Assembly (NCBI GenBank): GCA_019973155.2
Contig: BPQB01000088.1
Span: forward strand, 61,418-125,417
DNA length: 64,000 bases
Direction: 5' to 3'
Source of the DNA: Phanerochaete sordida
Taxonomy: Eukaryota; Basidiomycota; Agaricomycetes; Polyporales; Phanerochaetaceae
Shown here: positions 35,060-45,700 of the stretch, one piece after another
How the letters are laid out: every line of letters starts with the position of its first letter
How positions within the stretch are numbered: position 1 is the first letter of the stretch
The notes under the pieces: generated by a model
The model's database searches: none
What the model saw: the letters and a program-made list of their open reading frames with translations, nothing else
What the model was told of the DNA's origin: nothing
Made by a program: the position numbers and the translations under genes

Positions 35060-36116
35060 GAGGATCTGGCCGGACATTCCGCGGCATGCTAGACTGGGTA
35101 CGCCGGCATCGCCCTCCCATTGTCATCCTCGAGAACGTGTGCGGCGCGCCATGGGGCTCGAGGAGCACATCTCGGGCGAAGACCAGCTCCTCGAGAAGCC
35201 GCTCGACCTCGCAGCGACGTCCAAGAACCCGCTGGCTGAACTCATTCAAGACGCACGGCGGAGCTCGCGCCTGTGCGAGTGCGAGGGTCGCAAAGACATG
35301 ACAGACCACCAGCTGAACCGGGGCAAGGACTGCGGCTCGACGTCGTGCTCCGGGTGCGGCGGCCGTCCAACCCCGAGAAAATCGACTTCGAGAACGACTA
35401 GCGGCTTTCACCCTCCCTTTTCGCACGCGAGCTCAAGTCGAGCCTGCCCATGGCACTCGTCCTCACCGAGACCACGCAGAAGCTCCTCGACAAGCTTCTG
35501 GAGTCTGCTGGCACTACCGTCGACGTGAACATCTGGGGCGCCTGGTGCCAGGAGGTATTGCGCGCAACGAAGGAGGAGCTGCGCTTCGCGGAGCCAAAGA
35601 AGCAGGACATCAGGACGGTCGTGTCCCAGTCGCCGTTCGCCAGCCCGAGTGGCGGCTCTTCGCGCACCCGCGCGACGCCGAGCCCGCAAACCCGTCGCGC
35701 CCGTCGGCCCCCTTCTCTGTACGACGGGCCAGCTCGCCGGCGCTTGGGAGTTCGCGCTCCCCATGCAGGGCACGCTCGCGCTCACGCTCGAGGGCAGCGA
35801 ACCCGTGCCTGCGAGCGCGGCGAGCCTCGGCTGCAGGGCAAGGAGTCCCGCAACAAGACTGTGCAGGCGGTTGGCGGCCCTCGAGGACGCGCCCTTCACG
35901 CCGACGTCGCGGCGAACGACATCGGCGAACGACATCGAGATCCGCGTTGGCCATGTTGGTCTCGCGCCATTCATGGCAATATTAGTATTGGCCTTTGGAG
36001 CTGGCCGTGGCAGAGGAAGAGGAGCGTCGACGCGCCTTGCTCACGCTTTCGCTTTCGCCGGCATTGAACGCAGCGTTAGACGCTTCCTGCCCACTGCGCG
36101 CTTGGCTTCAACTTGA
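35060..36116 (+). pseudogene. Relic of a C5 DNA methyltransferase-like large protein
   Basis: The plus strand reads MLDWVRRHRPPIVILENVCG (35086-35145), which resembles motif VI (ENV) of cytosine-C5 DNA methyltransferases. A frame change follows. Then come DLAATSKNPLAELIQDARRS, a Cys cluster (CECEGRK, DCGSTSCSGCGGRP), and in another frame MALVLTETTQKLLDKLLESA, ending with PEWRLFAHP and GQLAGAWEFALPMQGTLAL in two further frames. I recall this block order from large fungal proteins that combine a methyltransferase-like domain with helicase-type regions, but could not check it. At least three frame changes and the absence of the catalytic PCQ motif show it is dead. The methyltransferase motif and the Cys region are now too close together, implying an internal deletion. 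Confidence 0.45.
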
Positions 36117-36386
36117 CCGCTCCAACCTCGACCACGACGGCGAGCACGATGGTGCCCCGCTCCAGCCTCTGTCCCGCCCGCGTCGTCGACGCGAACGGCC
36201 AGCACAAGCATCAGAACACGCTGTCCGGCTTTCCCGGAGCGAATCGGCGCGGTGCACAGGCCTCCAGGAGCCCTGCAAGCGGCGAGCCCGCCGTGCCTGC
36301 AGGACTGGAGACGCAGCGAGCATGGGCACTTGGTGGACGTCCAGAGGTGCGTTGAACGCACATGTGCAAACTTTGACGTGCTCTAA

Positions 36387-37020
36387 TTGCTGCCCGCAGC
36401 GTTCCCAACATCAGCCTCGGCCTCGCGCGTCCCCGTGAACACCTACCTCGACGATCGCGATGCGTGCTCTTGCCGCGCGGGGCCTCCCTTCCACATCGCC
36501 AGCGGCATCCAACACGGTCACAAGGCCTGTACGCAAATGACCAACGCAAGACCCATCCTATCCTTGCACGCCCAATTCCTTCGCCCCGACCTAGGGACCC
36601 TACGGAACCTCATCCAGCGCGCCGGCGGCGTGTTGATCTTTGCCCGCATCGTCGTGAACGTCCTCGACGCGTACCGCGACTACCCCGAGGAGGGCTTCCG
36701 CCTAGCTTTGTCCTCCAGAGGAGAAGCGCTCTCGCCGACCCGGCTCGCGCACGCCGTGAGCACGCAGCTTGGGCGCGACGAGCGCAGCAGCGTCCACCGC
36801 GAGCGCCCCGTCGCCGCGCTATACCGCGTTGACTGCGCCGCGGGCCACAGTGATGCGATTGATGACGAAACGTACCGGACGCTGTGTGAGAAGCTAAAGG
36901 CGGATATCGAGCAGGACGGGCGGACGAAACGGCTGTGGCTTTGCATTGAACTACTATTGCTGGTAGCTACGGGGCCTATGCATACTAATAAAGTACTTTA
37001 CGGTATGATGCGGGCAGAGC
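36387..37020 (+). pseudogene. Possible NACHT-type NTPase relic
   Basis: A 200-residue frame contains RNLIQRAGGVLIFARIVVNV followed by DAYRDYPEEGFRLALSS. This is similar in pattern to the segment downstream of Walker B/sensor motifs in fungal NACHT-domain proteins (a helix, then a GxxFxxA helix and an arginine-rich loop). No Walker A motif is present nearby. The end of the frame (to 37043) loses similarity. I treat it as a truncated fragment; the family call is weak. Confidence 0.3.
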
Positions 37021-37055
37021 GGTATCAACTGAAACAAAGGTGAGCTTGAGCTTGA

Positions 37056-37600
37056 CGTCAAATTTTCTTGCTGCGGGTCCGCATAGTCTTCTGCGTGGTG
37101 GCCGCCTTGTCAGTCCTGACCTCGGCGACCTTATGCACAGCCTCAGCGCGTGCGTCGATGCTCAGAGCTCGAAGTCATACCTTTCTCCGCGTGGATCGCT
37201 TCGGGGTCCCCTCCTCGAGCGGCGTCAGGTCGCTTTCGTCTTCATCCTCGTCCTCGGCATCGTTCTTCTCATCAGCGTCAGCAGATTCGAGAGCAGATTC
37301 GATGCGCCGCCGGCGTTTTGCTCGCTACTGATGAGCTTCTGGAGCTCCACGATGTATGCGGATGTGCGTCCGCCGACGGTGCCCAGTTGCCGACGTCCGC
37401 GTTGAACGTTGAAGGCCTGGTCGAGGAGCAGCGCCTTGACGGCGCAGCTGCCGCGAGCGGCGGCATCCGCGAGCGGCGGCATGCTCAGCAGCGGGTCGAA
37501 GCCGCGCACGGCGAGGCGGCGCGCATCGAGAAAGGCGGGCGCGCGTCGAGTAAGGCGACTTCAGTCGTTGTGGACGTGGCCGGGTCACGCAGTTGCATGT
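37056..37600 (-). pseudogene. Minus-strand relic with acidic then basic tail
   Basis: Read on the minus strand, two frames combine plausibly. An upstream helical part (KALLLDQAFNVQRGRRQL, then YIVELQKLIS) is followed, after a frame change near 37330, by RIESALESADADEKNDAEDE and TPKRSTRRK. After a possible intron (about 37180-37130) come VRTDKAATTQKTMRTRSKKI and a stop near 37056. The acidic-to-basic ending is protein-like. The frame change has no good splice explanation, so I call it a relic of an unrecognised gene. Confidence 0.3.
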
Positions 37601-37939
37601 TGAACCGGCGCGGATGGTGAGTTGGCGCAGGGAGCGAAGGAGGAGGTGAGGCTAGTCGGTCGAGCGCCGCCGCACTTCGACAGAGCTCGCTGCGCGAGTG
37701 CACGGGGTCCTACTGATGGGGGGCTGGCGGAGTATGAAATGCGGTCGTCCTCATATGAGTTCCCCGCATTTTTCTCGACCTTCAACCACAACATCCACCA
37801 GCACGCAGCTCTAGTCTCTTCAGACGGAGAACGAGTCTCTTCAGACTCACCTGCGTTCGACTGTGATCCTTTCCGGCCTCGATTTCAAGGTGAGCTTCCT
37901 TGGCAATGCCTTCTTTTTGGGAGTGGCGCTTCTGGTGGA

Positions 37940-38560
37940 CTACGCGCGTTCGTGACCGCTGAAAGCTGCACGCGCAATGCGGCGCGGAGACCCACAAAGC
38001 ACCGCGCCAAGTTTTCGTGCAGCTGGACGCGCGATGGAGGCGCGTCGGCCGCGATTCTTCGTACGCTGGATACGCGTCTATGACCGCTGAAGGCTGCACG
38101 CGCGATGCGGCGTGGAGGCCCACAAACCACCACGCCAATTTTGCGTGCTGCTGTAGGCACGATGGACGCGCGTCGGCCGCGATTCTTTGTATGCTGGACA
38201 CACGTCTATGATCGCTGAAGGCTGCACGAGCAATGCGGCGCGGAGACCCACAAACCACCGCGCCAAGTTTGCGTGCAGCTGGACGCGCGATGGACGCGCG
38301 CCGGTCGTCATTCTTTGTACGCTGGACACGCGTCTATGACCGCGGAAGGCTGCACGCGCGACGAGGCGTGGAGGCCCACAAACCACCACGCCAAGTCTTT
38401 GTGCAGCAGTAGGCGTGATGGATGCGTGCCGTACGTCATTCCTTGGACGCCGTACGCGTGCTCGTGCTCGGTGAAGGCTGCACGCGCGACGCTGCGCGGA
38501 GGCCCACAAGCCATCGCGCCAAGTTGGCGCGCAGCTGTTGCCACGCTTTTGGTTTCTGTA
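37940..38560. repeat. 128-bp satellite, five copies
   Basis: The core GCTGCACG begins at 37965, 38093, 38221, 38349 and 38477 (core only GCTGCA in some copies), an exact 128-bp spacing. Each unit includes a GGAGGCCCACAAACCACC-type stretch, a CGCGCGATGGACGCGCG-type palindrome and a TACGCTGGA box. Divergence between units is moderate and shows no indels. The array ends about 50 bp before the TET/JBP-like gene start at 38612. Confidence 0.9.
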
Positions 38561-38611
38561 CAGTCGAACATCCGAATATCATTCTTACGCTATTACACAG
38601 TGCATTTTGTG

Positions 38612-40255
38612 ATGGTTTCGGTAAGCATGAGAGGCTCTAGCCAGTGAGTTCCGGAAGATCAATCAATATTTGGCAGACACGCCGCCGCAACTACGATTCG
38701 GTGATTATCACAAAGGCAGCGCTGCCTGAGCTGGTGAGGGCGGCGATGGAAGAGGAGGCTGTCAGGGTTTTCGACGATGAAGATGAAGACGAGCTGGACG
38801 GATGGGACCTGGAGCTCCCAGAGGACGCAGCTGCCTACGACGCTATGTATGCGCCGTTATCCCCTTCATCGTCTACACCAACGTCGCGGACATCTTCCCC
38901 AGTGCCCCCACCGCAGACCACGTCCAATCCCAGCTCTGGCACCAAGCGTAAAGCCTCTGGCAAGAAGAGATCCAAGTCAGAGAACGACAAGGCTCGCGAC
39001 AAGAAGAAAAGCAAGGCGAAACGGCAGAGGAAGGCAGAGGCGCAGCAACAGCAGCCGCCTCACCTGTACGAACCGTCCGCGTACGCGTTAGCTCAGGCCG
39101 CCGACGTGCACCCAATCACCACCGCGGGTAGTACTGCGAGCCTCTCTGTCTGCAAGACGGGCTGGATCGGGAAGCGGCGCAAGGTGGAAGCTGTTGACCC
39201 CGACCTTGCGACCCATATCGCACAAGGCCGGGAGTTGATCAAATGGGATGGAACGTAAGTCCTTTGTATTGCAACTTACTGCTCGTCGTGTCTGAATAAC
39301 GGGTGTGCTCAGTACCACCCATCCTCTGGTCTCCAAGGATGGTTACAAACTGGCGCTGCTGGCGCGCAAGCCCAACGACCCGACTTGGGACGCGTCAATG
39401 GTAGAGCTGGCCAAGGCCCTCGAGGACGCCCAAGGGAAGATGAACTTTGGCGCCATGCGTGTCGACCGGCGCGGCAACTTCAACACTATCGCCGCTGGGG
39501 TGTCGTATGGTGGCGGACAGAAGGTTCGTGACGTGCAGGCCTGCCTTCATCGCTGCTCACGGAGTGATATACAGTGCCCTGGTAATCTCAAGCACACAGT
39601 CCAGAACCGCCGGGTGGTCGAGGAACTCTTGCAGAACCCCCATATGAAGCGCATGGTCGGGTACACCCGCAGTAAGTATTTCGCGTCCACATGTGACATA
39701 TCTAACAGCTGCCTTCTAGGCATGTTTCGCATTCACTTCCCAGAAATGTACGACGAGTACTCCAAGAACTTGCAGAGCCTGCACGCCGATAATCCTCTCC
39801 TTCGACCGCTCTTTGCTGGCAGCCCTTGGCCAGCAGTGTCCATCAACTTCCCGCCCAACGCGTACACGCACATACACACGGACGCCGGTAACAAGCCGAA
39901 CGGGTTGTGTCCAATATACTGTCTTGGGGATTTCGACTATACGAAAGGCGGGCATCTCGTTCTTCCGGACCTCAACGTAGTCATCGAGTTTCCTCCAGGG
40001 GCACTGATCTTCATACCGTCAGCGACCCTTCGGCACGGCAACATCGCTGTGCGTCCTGGGGAGACTCGCACGTCTTGGACGCAATATGCCGCTGGCGGCC
40101 TGTTTCGTTGGACCGAGTACGGCAACATGTCCTGGGCATCGCTAGTGGCCAAGAGCACCAAGAGACGGGACGCCGAGCTCGCCAAGCGTTCCACGAGATG
40201 GCAGGAGGGTCTGAAGTTATTCCCTAAGTTCTCATTGAATGAAGAGGACGTTTGA
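38612..40255 (+). CDS. TET/JBP-like 2OG-Fe(II) dioxygenase
   Basis: Five exons join in frame: 38612-38620, 38677-39254, 39313-39523, 39575-39671 and 39720-40255, giving 476 residues. The first exon is only three codons (ATG GTT TCG) before a GTAAGC donor. If it is wrong, the first in-frame ATG is 38746. An acidic N-terminus and a Lys-rich nuclear-localisation-like region (~100-140) precede a double-stranded beta-helix domain. That domain shows YTHIHTDAGN (Fe ligands H351 and D353), the DFDYTKGGHLVLPDL strand, FPPGALIFIPSATLRH (H404, third Fe ligand) and a conserved Arg in RPGETRTS (R415, likely 2-oxoglutarate binding). This matches the TET/JBP family expanded in basidiomycetes, whose members oxidise 5-methylcytosine or thymine. 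It is intact, lies between two KDZ transposases, and directly follows a 128-bp satellite. Confidence 0.85.
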
Positions 40256-40410
40256 TTATTATGACATAGCTTTTCTTGGATAGCTCAGGAGCCTCGAACG
40301 GGCATCTCGTTGTAGGGTTTTTCTTGTGATTGTTTTTTCTTGCCCCTTGTATACATATCTTCGACTGCCTCTTGGCAATCTACGCGCGCACAATTGTACT
40401 ATGAATTTGA

Positions 40411-41574
40411 ATGGAACATCTTCCGCTACACCGTTCTCTCCGCTCCGGCTACGGCGACGACGCCTTCGTGCCTGCGGGCCTGTCCTCCGACTCCTCAGAC
40501 AACGACTGCTGCGGCGACGCGCCCTCGGAGCCCTCCGAGAGCGACACCTCCTCCGACTCTGGCTTCGACGACCTGCAGGCGTACCTGCGCACGCCGGAGT
40601 GGCGGCGCGGGGCTCGCGAGGCCGTGGTGGCGGGGCAAACAGACACCTTTGCCGAAAGTGACAAGCCCCTGCCGAGGTAAGCAACTGGGACGCGTGCCCG
40701 ACGGCCTACACCAATGACTCCTTCCTCGACCGCGCCGACCCGCTCTTCGCGCAGATCCAGCGCACGTTCCTAACGAAGCAGCAGGAAGTCTGGGGCAACA
40801 TCACGCACCTCTACACGCTCGACCAGTCCAACGAGAACGACCCGCTGAGCGACGACACGGCGTACCTCGCGTCCGTCGCGGCGGGCACGCTCGCGAGCCT
40901 GCGCGTGGCCGACCCAGCGGGCGTGTGGGTCATGCAGGGCTGGCTCTTCTTCCCCGAGGAGGCATTCTAGACGAGCGAGCGCATCGAGGCGTACCTCGGC
41001 GCGGTGCCCGACCCGCGCGCGATGCTCGTGCTGAACCTGTACGCGGAGGCGCAGCCGCAGTGGAGCCGCACGGACTCGTACTACGGCCGGCCGTGGGTGT
41101 GGTGCCAGCTGCACAACCTCAACGGCAGCCTCAGGCTCGCGGGGAACCTGCCGCACGTCTTCGCGGGCCCGCTCGACGCGCTGCACGCAAACGGGAGCAC
41201 GCGTGCCAGCTGCTCGCGAACCGGATCCTCGAGCTCTACAGCGCGCTCGTCGGCGCGCACGGCTCCCCTTCCTTGAGTGCACACGACGTCGCCACGGCGG
41301 GCGCGCCGCCGCTGCTCGCGCTCCTGCAGACAAGTGAGCAGCACCTCTTCAGCGCGTGGGTGCGCGACGCGACGCGCTGGGTGGACGGGAACGCGTCGTA
41401 CGGCGTCGCGTATCTCGAGTATGACTCGAGTATGTATATGAGGCGCGCAACCAGCTCACGCTGTGGGGCCCCGACGGCGAGATCGACGACTACACGTCGA
41501 AGCAGTGGGCGGGGTACGTCTCACACCACCGTCTTTCAACGTGATACTCAATCTGCACAGGCTTGGTCCGTATG
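40411..41574 (+). pseudogene. Broken GH89 alpha-N-acetylglucosaminidase
   Basis: From 40677 the plus strand encodes recognisable GH89 (NAGLU-type) blocks: DRADPLFAQIQRTF, NENDPLSDDTAYLASVAAGT, VWVMQGWLFFPEEAF, then LVLNLYAEAQPQWSRTDSYY and PWVWCQLHNLNG. An in-frame TAG at 40968-40970 interrupts it directly after PEEAF. A frame change near 41205 leads to LLANRILELYSALVGAHG and HLFSAWVRDATRWVDGN, another near 41430 to ARNQLTLWGPDG and YTSKQWAG. The catalytic region between CQLHNLNG and LLANRIL is too short, so an internal deletion is also likely. In life the enzyme removes terminal N-acetylglucosamine from glycoconjugates. The preceding Asp/Ser-rich open frame (40411-40680) is not GH89 and may be an unrelated fusion. 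Confidence 0.75.
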
Positions 41575-42210
41575 AACGTTGAGCCCTACACGAGGCCGCA
41601 GGTGGAGACTATCGTCCGGGCGCGACTCGCCACGACCAAGCGTGGGGTGCCGGACGACACGCCAGATGTCATTGGGCCGGACGGCATCCAGTTCGCCTGC
41701 ATGGAAGTCTCCACGATCAGCAGCGACGCGCGGCGCGTGCTCGACGTGGGCCGGCGCGCATGCGAGCTCGTGCAGCCGGCGGCGCGTGCTCGACGTGTGC
41801 CGGCGCGCATGCGAGCTCGTGCAGACGGCGGCGCGGACGGACGACGTGAAGCGTGTCATGCGCGAGATGGCGAACAGCCCGACGGCGGCGGACGTGCGCG
41901 AGCTCGCGTTCCACAATTGGCTGCTACTCGCAGACGTGTGGCGCTGGCCGCGCATGTGGCGCTCGGGCATCGAGGAGATGCGCTGGGGCGACGTCCAGCA
42001 CCAGCACCTGCTGCACGTCTCCGCGGCACGGAGGCCGCGCGCCGTCCGTCCCAGGAGGAGCTTCTGCTCATGCTCCAGTCGCTCGCCGCGACGCGCGCAG
42101 TGCTCTGTGAGGACGGGGCGCAGATCGCGCGGAAGCATGAGGATGACCGACGCTTGGGGCTCAACCTGCGCGACGCCGTTCGCCGCGCTCCGAGTACTCG
42201 CCCCCGCCCG
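41563..42210 (+). pseudogene. Broken ORC1-like C-terminal region
   Basis: PYTRPQVETIVRARL, FACMEVSTISSDARRVLDV and CRRACELVQ match the ORC1 AAA+ sensor-2/lid region (the FxxxKVSSxSGDARRALDICRR pattern). They are followed by VKRVMREMANSPTAADVREL and later EELLLMLQSLAATRAVL, as in the winged-helix part. A 49-bp tandem duplication (41731 and 41780) shifts the frame inside the RRVLDV block, and a second shift occurs near 42030. The ATP-binding Walker motifs are absent. The fragment starts immediately after the GH89 relic: the last GH89 codons (KQWAG) and a putative intron are followed directly by ORC1-like sequence. This is therefore a joined double pseudogene, not a functional origin-binding factor. 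Confidence 0.65.
41731..41828 (+). repeat. 49-bp tandem duplication in ORC1-like relic
   Basis: A 49-bp segment beginning CGGCGCGTGCTCGACGTG is present at 41731 and again at 41780 with one or two differences. Because 49 is not a multiple of three, it is itself frame-breaking. Confidence 0.85.
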
Positions 42211-42706
42211 CTTCCGCGTGCGCGCACGTATGGCGCGCGCGCGGGGCGGCGTGACAAGACTGTCTCAAACGGCGTCGCGCACCGCATCTGCGCGCCGCCG
42301 CGAAGGGTCCACTGGCAGCGCGATCGGCGGGAGCGGTGCCTCGCGGCGCGCTGTCGCGAAAGGTTTGCTGGACAGCGCGCCCAGAGGGAACGTAGCGCGA
42401 GTCCCTTGTGTGTCGTCTGATTCTCCTTGTGAGCCGGTTTGGGAGGCTGCTGTGGTGCAGAGAGTCCTGGCAGCAAACACCGTCAAATTGCGGCCTGCCA
42501 AATAAGGAATGTAGTGGTCATATGCGCGACGCGTCCCATCCTTGGACTTATACTTGACCTTGCACACCACGAACACCCCTGGCTGATCACTCTCTCTGCG
42601 CATCTCGCAAATACGTAAAGAACAGCACTTCTGCGTTCTTCTGGGCACTTCTGCCCTGCACATATTTGCGAGTAGCGTCACTTGTGGGCTTGGTACTCGC
42701 CGCGCG

Positions 42707-45700
42707 ATGTTTGGCTTGCCTCGAAAGTCCCCTAAAAAGTCCCCTGCAAAACCGAAGCAGAACACTGGACCTCGAGGGTTCTCCATCCGCAATGCAGTAG
42801 GCGGGGCAGCAGCTGCGGCATCGCCAAGCAAGTGGAACATCCGCGGCATCATGCATCTCTCGCCCAAAAAGAACTCCTCCCCTTCGCCGCACAGCCCGAG
42901 TGGTCAGCAACCGACATCTTCGACAGGTGGTACAGAAGAAGCGCATACTGGCATGGAAGAAGGCAGCTCTGCAGGCGCGATGGTGGCACCGCCTGGGCCT
43001 ACGGCTCGAAAGGCCGTGGAGAGCAGCAGCAAGGCTGCAAAAATCAACAACACCATCGTACGGCCATTATCGATTATTCTAGCATATCTTCTGACAAGGA
43101 CCACATAGAAACCTTCGGTGTACATGCAAGATTTCGTCGACAATCACGCTGAGGGCGCGCTCGAAAGGCTGCTTGGCCATGAAGAAGGGCCTGCAAACCT
43201 CGTATGCGGAGGATGTGGTGCTGTGGCCGCAGAAGGGCTGTCCCTCTACCGCTGCTTCGACTGCTTCATGCCGCCCTCACTGTGCCAGTCGTGTATTGTG
43301 AGCACCCATCGCCACAACCCCTTCCATTTCGTCGAAGAGTGGGACGCCCGACGACGGTTTTGGCGAAGAAAACCACTCACCGCGGTGCCCGGCTTGGTTC
43401 TGAAGCTAGGACATCAAGGTCACAGGTGCCAGTACTCCACGACACCACCGAGACCCATGTGCATTGTGTCTGAGCACGGCGTGCACGACGTCGCAGTCAG
43501 CTTCTGTGCATGCCCAAGTCCGAGCGCAGGTCGCTCACTACCAGAGGCGATACAGCTTTTGCAGCATGGACTGTGGCCAGCATCATGGGACACACCTCAC
43601 ACCGCGTTCACAATCCCTCTTCTCAAGACGTTCGCCCTCCTCTGCCAACAGGGCAACGTCAACTCCTACGACTTCTACAAAGTCATGCGTCGGAAGACGG
43701 ACAACGTAGCCCCCCATGAAGTAACCGTGAGTCTCTACGTGGTACCTTATCTACCATGAACTGAGCGGTGCGCTAGAACCGGTATCGCGAGTTCATGACT
43801 GCCACACGAACATTCAGCCACATAACGGACCTCAAGCGCCACGGTCGGAAGCTGCGAGACCTAGTATACGCCTCGCTCGCTGTTCTTTGCCCGGCATGTC
43901 CACAGCCCGACATGAACATGGAACCTGGGTGGCGTGAACGGAATGAGGAACTCAGGTTTGCAGGACGTTCGTCCAGTATCGACCACATGCTCACTGAATG
44001 CCAGGTTCTTAGATGCCTTGTTCTACGCAGTGGACGGCAACTTCCATGCCAACCTCAAGGACAAGCGTATGGATCACGAGGATTTCCCGTTATCTAAGGG
44101 CGCAGCATACTTCGCAGACGAGACCGCATTCGCTGCGTTCAGCGAGAAGCTACCTCCGCTCGGGCCAGAGGTACGTCATGAACACGATATATGAGCTGCT
44201 ACGAAGGGTGCTGACACGTCCAAAGCCTAGCACCTGCCACAAATTTGAAGCCATGGGCCATGGCCCATACTGGGGCAAGGTCTCGGGTACGGTTGGGATG
44301 TTCTGTGCACGGCACATGATGGTCATGCCCGGCGGCCACGTCGATCTTCAGAAGGGCGAACGGTATGTTGGAAACCAGGGATGTGTGGTCACAAGCACTG
44401 AACGAGACCGCTAGCTTTATCAACGTGGATTTTGCCTCGGTTTCTGGCCTCCAGCGGTGGATGGATCTCCTCCTTCATTATTCTGCGTATGACGTCAACT
44501 GCCAGCATCGACTATACTTTGAGGAACGACTGGAAAAGCTTTGGGAGATGCTTGAAGATAGCGCGAGTGCGAAACTCATTCCGCGCAAGGATTTCCCGCA
44601 GACGATCGCTGGGGTTGGGAAGTTCCACGCCCTTGGACACAACGCAGACTGCCGAACCAGGTGGGGGTTCGGTTTGCAGCCTGGTTCCAATCAGGTGGAC
44701 GGCGAGGCCCCTGAACGCATGTGGCCCTCAGTCAACGCCCTGGGCACACGTACGCGCGAGATGAACCCTGGTAATCGACACGATCACATGAACCAGCACT
44801 ACGGCGACCAGAACATCAAGCGAGTTCACAACATGCGTAAGTGTTTTCCTTGTGATCATAGATGAAGTGCTCACCATAGACTTGCTAGCGCGGTACCTCT
44901 GCAGAAAGCTGGCCGAGGCACGACCACACGTACGCAGGGTCACCAAGACTCTGCAGAAGCTAGAGAAGGTCATCGACGCTCACTACGGGCCTGAAAAGCT
45001 CCAGGATTGGAGACAAGAGGAAGAGGAGTGGATGAAGAAGGTGATCATCGTGTCGGAGAAGAAAGACCTACCCAACCTTTATGACCTTACGCCACGCTCG
45101 GGTGCGTTCAGCTAGCGAAATGCAGCGTCAATATACTCATGACCCAGTAGCTAAGACTATGAAGGAAATCGAACGCGAGATTGAAGGCAAGTACGCCACG
45201 ATCCCTTTCGGCAGAGATCTCGCAGGCGTCATCGAAGAGGGGATCACTCTGCAGGAGTCCAAGTGAGTTGGGTCCGCAAGCGAAGAAGTCATATGCTGAA
45301 AGATGGCTGGTACAGAATAGAGATCCTGACCGCGGTCGAGCGACACAAGGGCGAGGACGCCGTGAACGAGATGTGGGAGAAGTTCGAGAAGAGCTGGAAG
45401 ACGTGGCAGTCACGGCACGCAAATACGCTAAGCCCTCTGATCGCACAGGCCTCGAGCGAGACAAAGACAGAAGCCACAGACAATGTTGGTGACTCCGACG
45501 ACAGCTCCGACGACGATACAGACTACCAGCCAGGGAATACCTCGGACGACTGCACCTCTACATCCGACACAAGCACAGACGAGATGAATCGGTACGACGG
45601 CGACCTTGGCACCCATGTCAACGCCTCGGGAGACTCTGACTTCGGCGATGACCTGGATCCCCAGTTCAAGGACGGCTCAGACGACGATCTGGAGGAGGAG

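Noticed and set aside
38644..39258. Dioxygenase start at 38644
   Set aside because: The codon there is GTG within a probable intron; a three-codon first exon at 38612 or the ATG at 38746 is more plausible.
42265..42867. Minus-strand gene between the ORC1 relic and KDZ 2
   Set aside because: A 200-codon frame with a few protein-like runs, but it overlaps both neighbours, has no intron partners and no motif.
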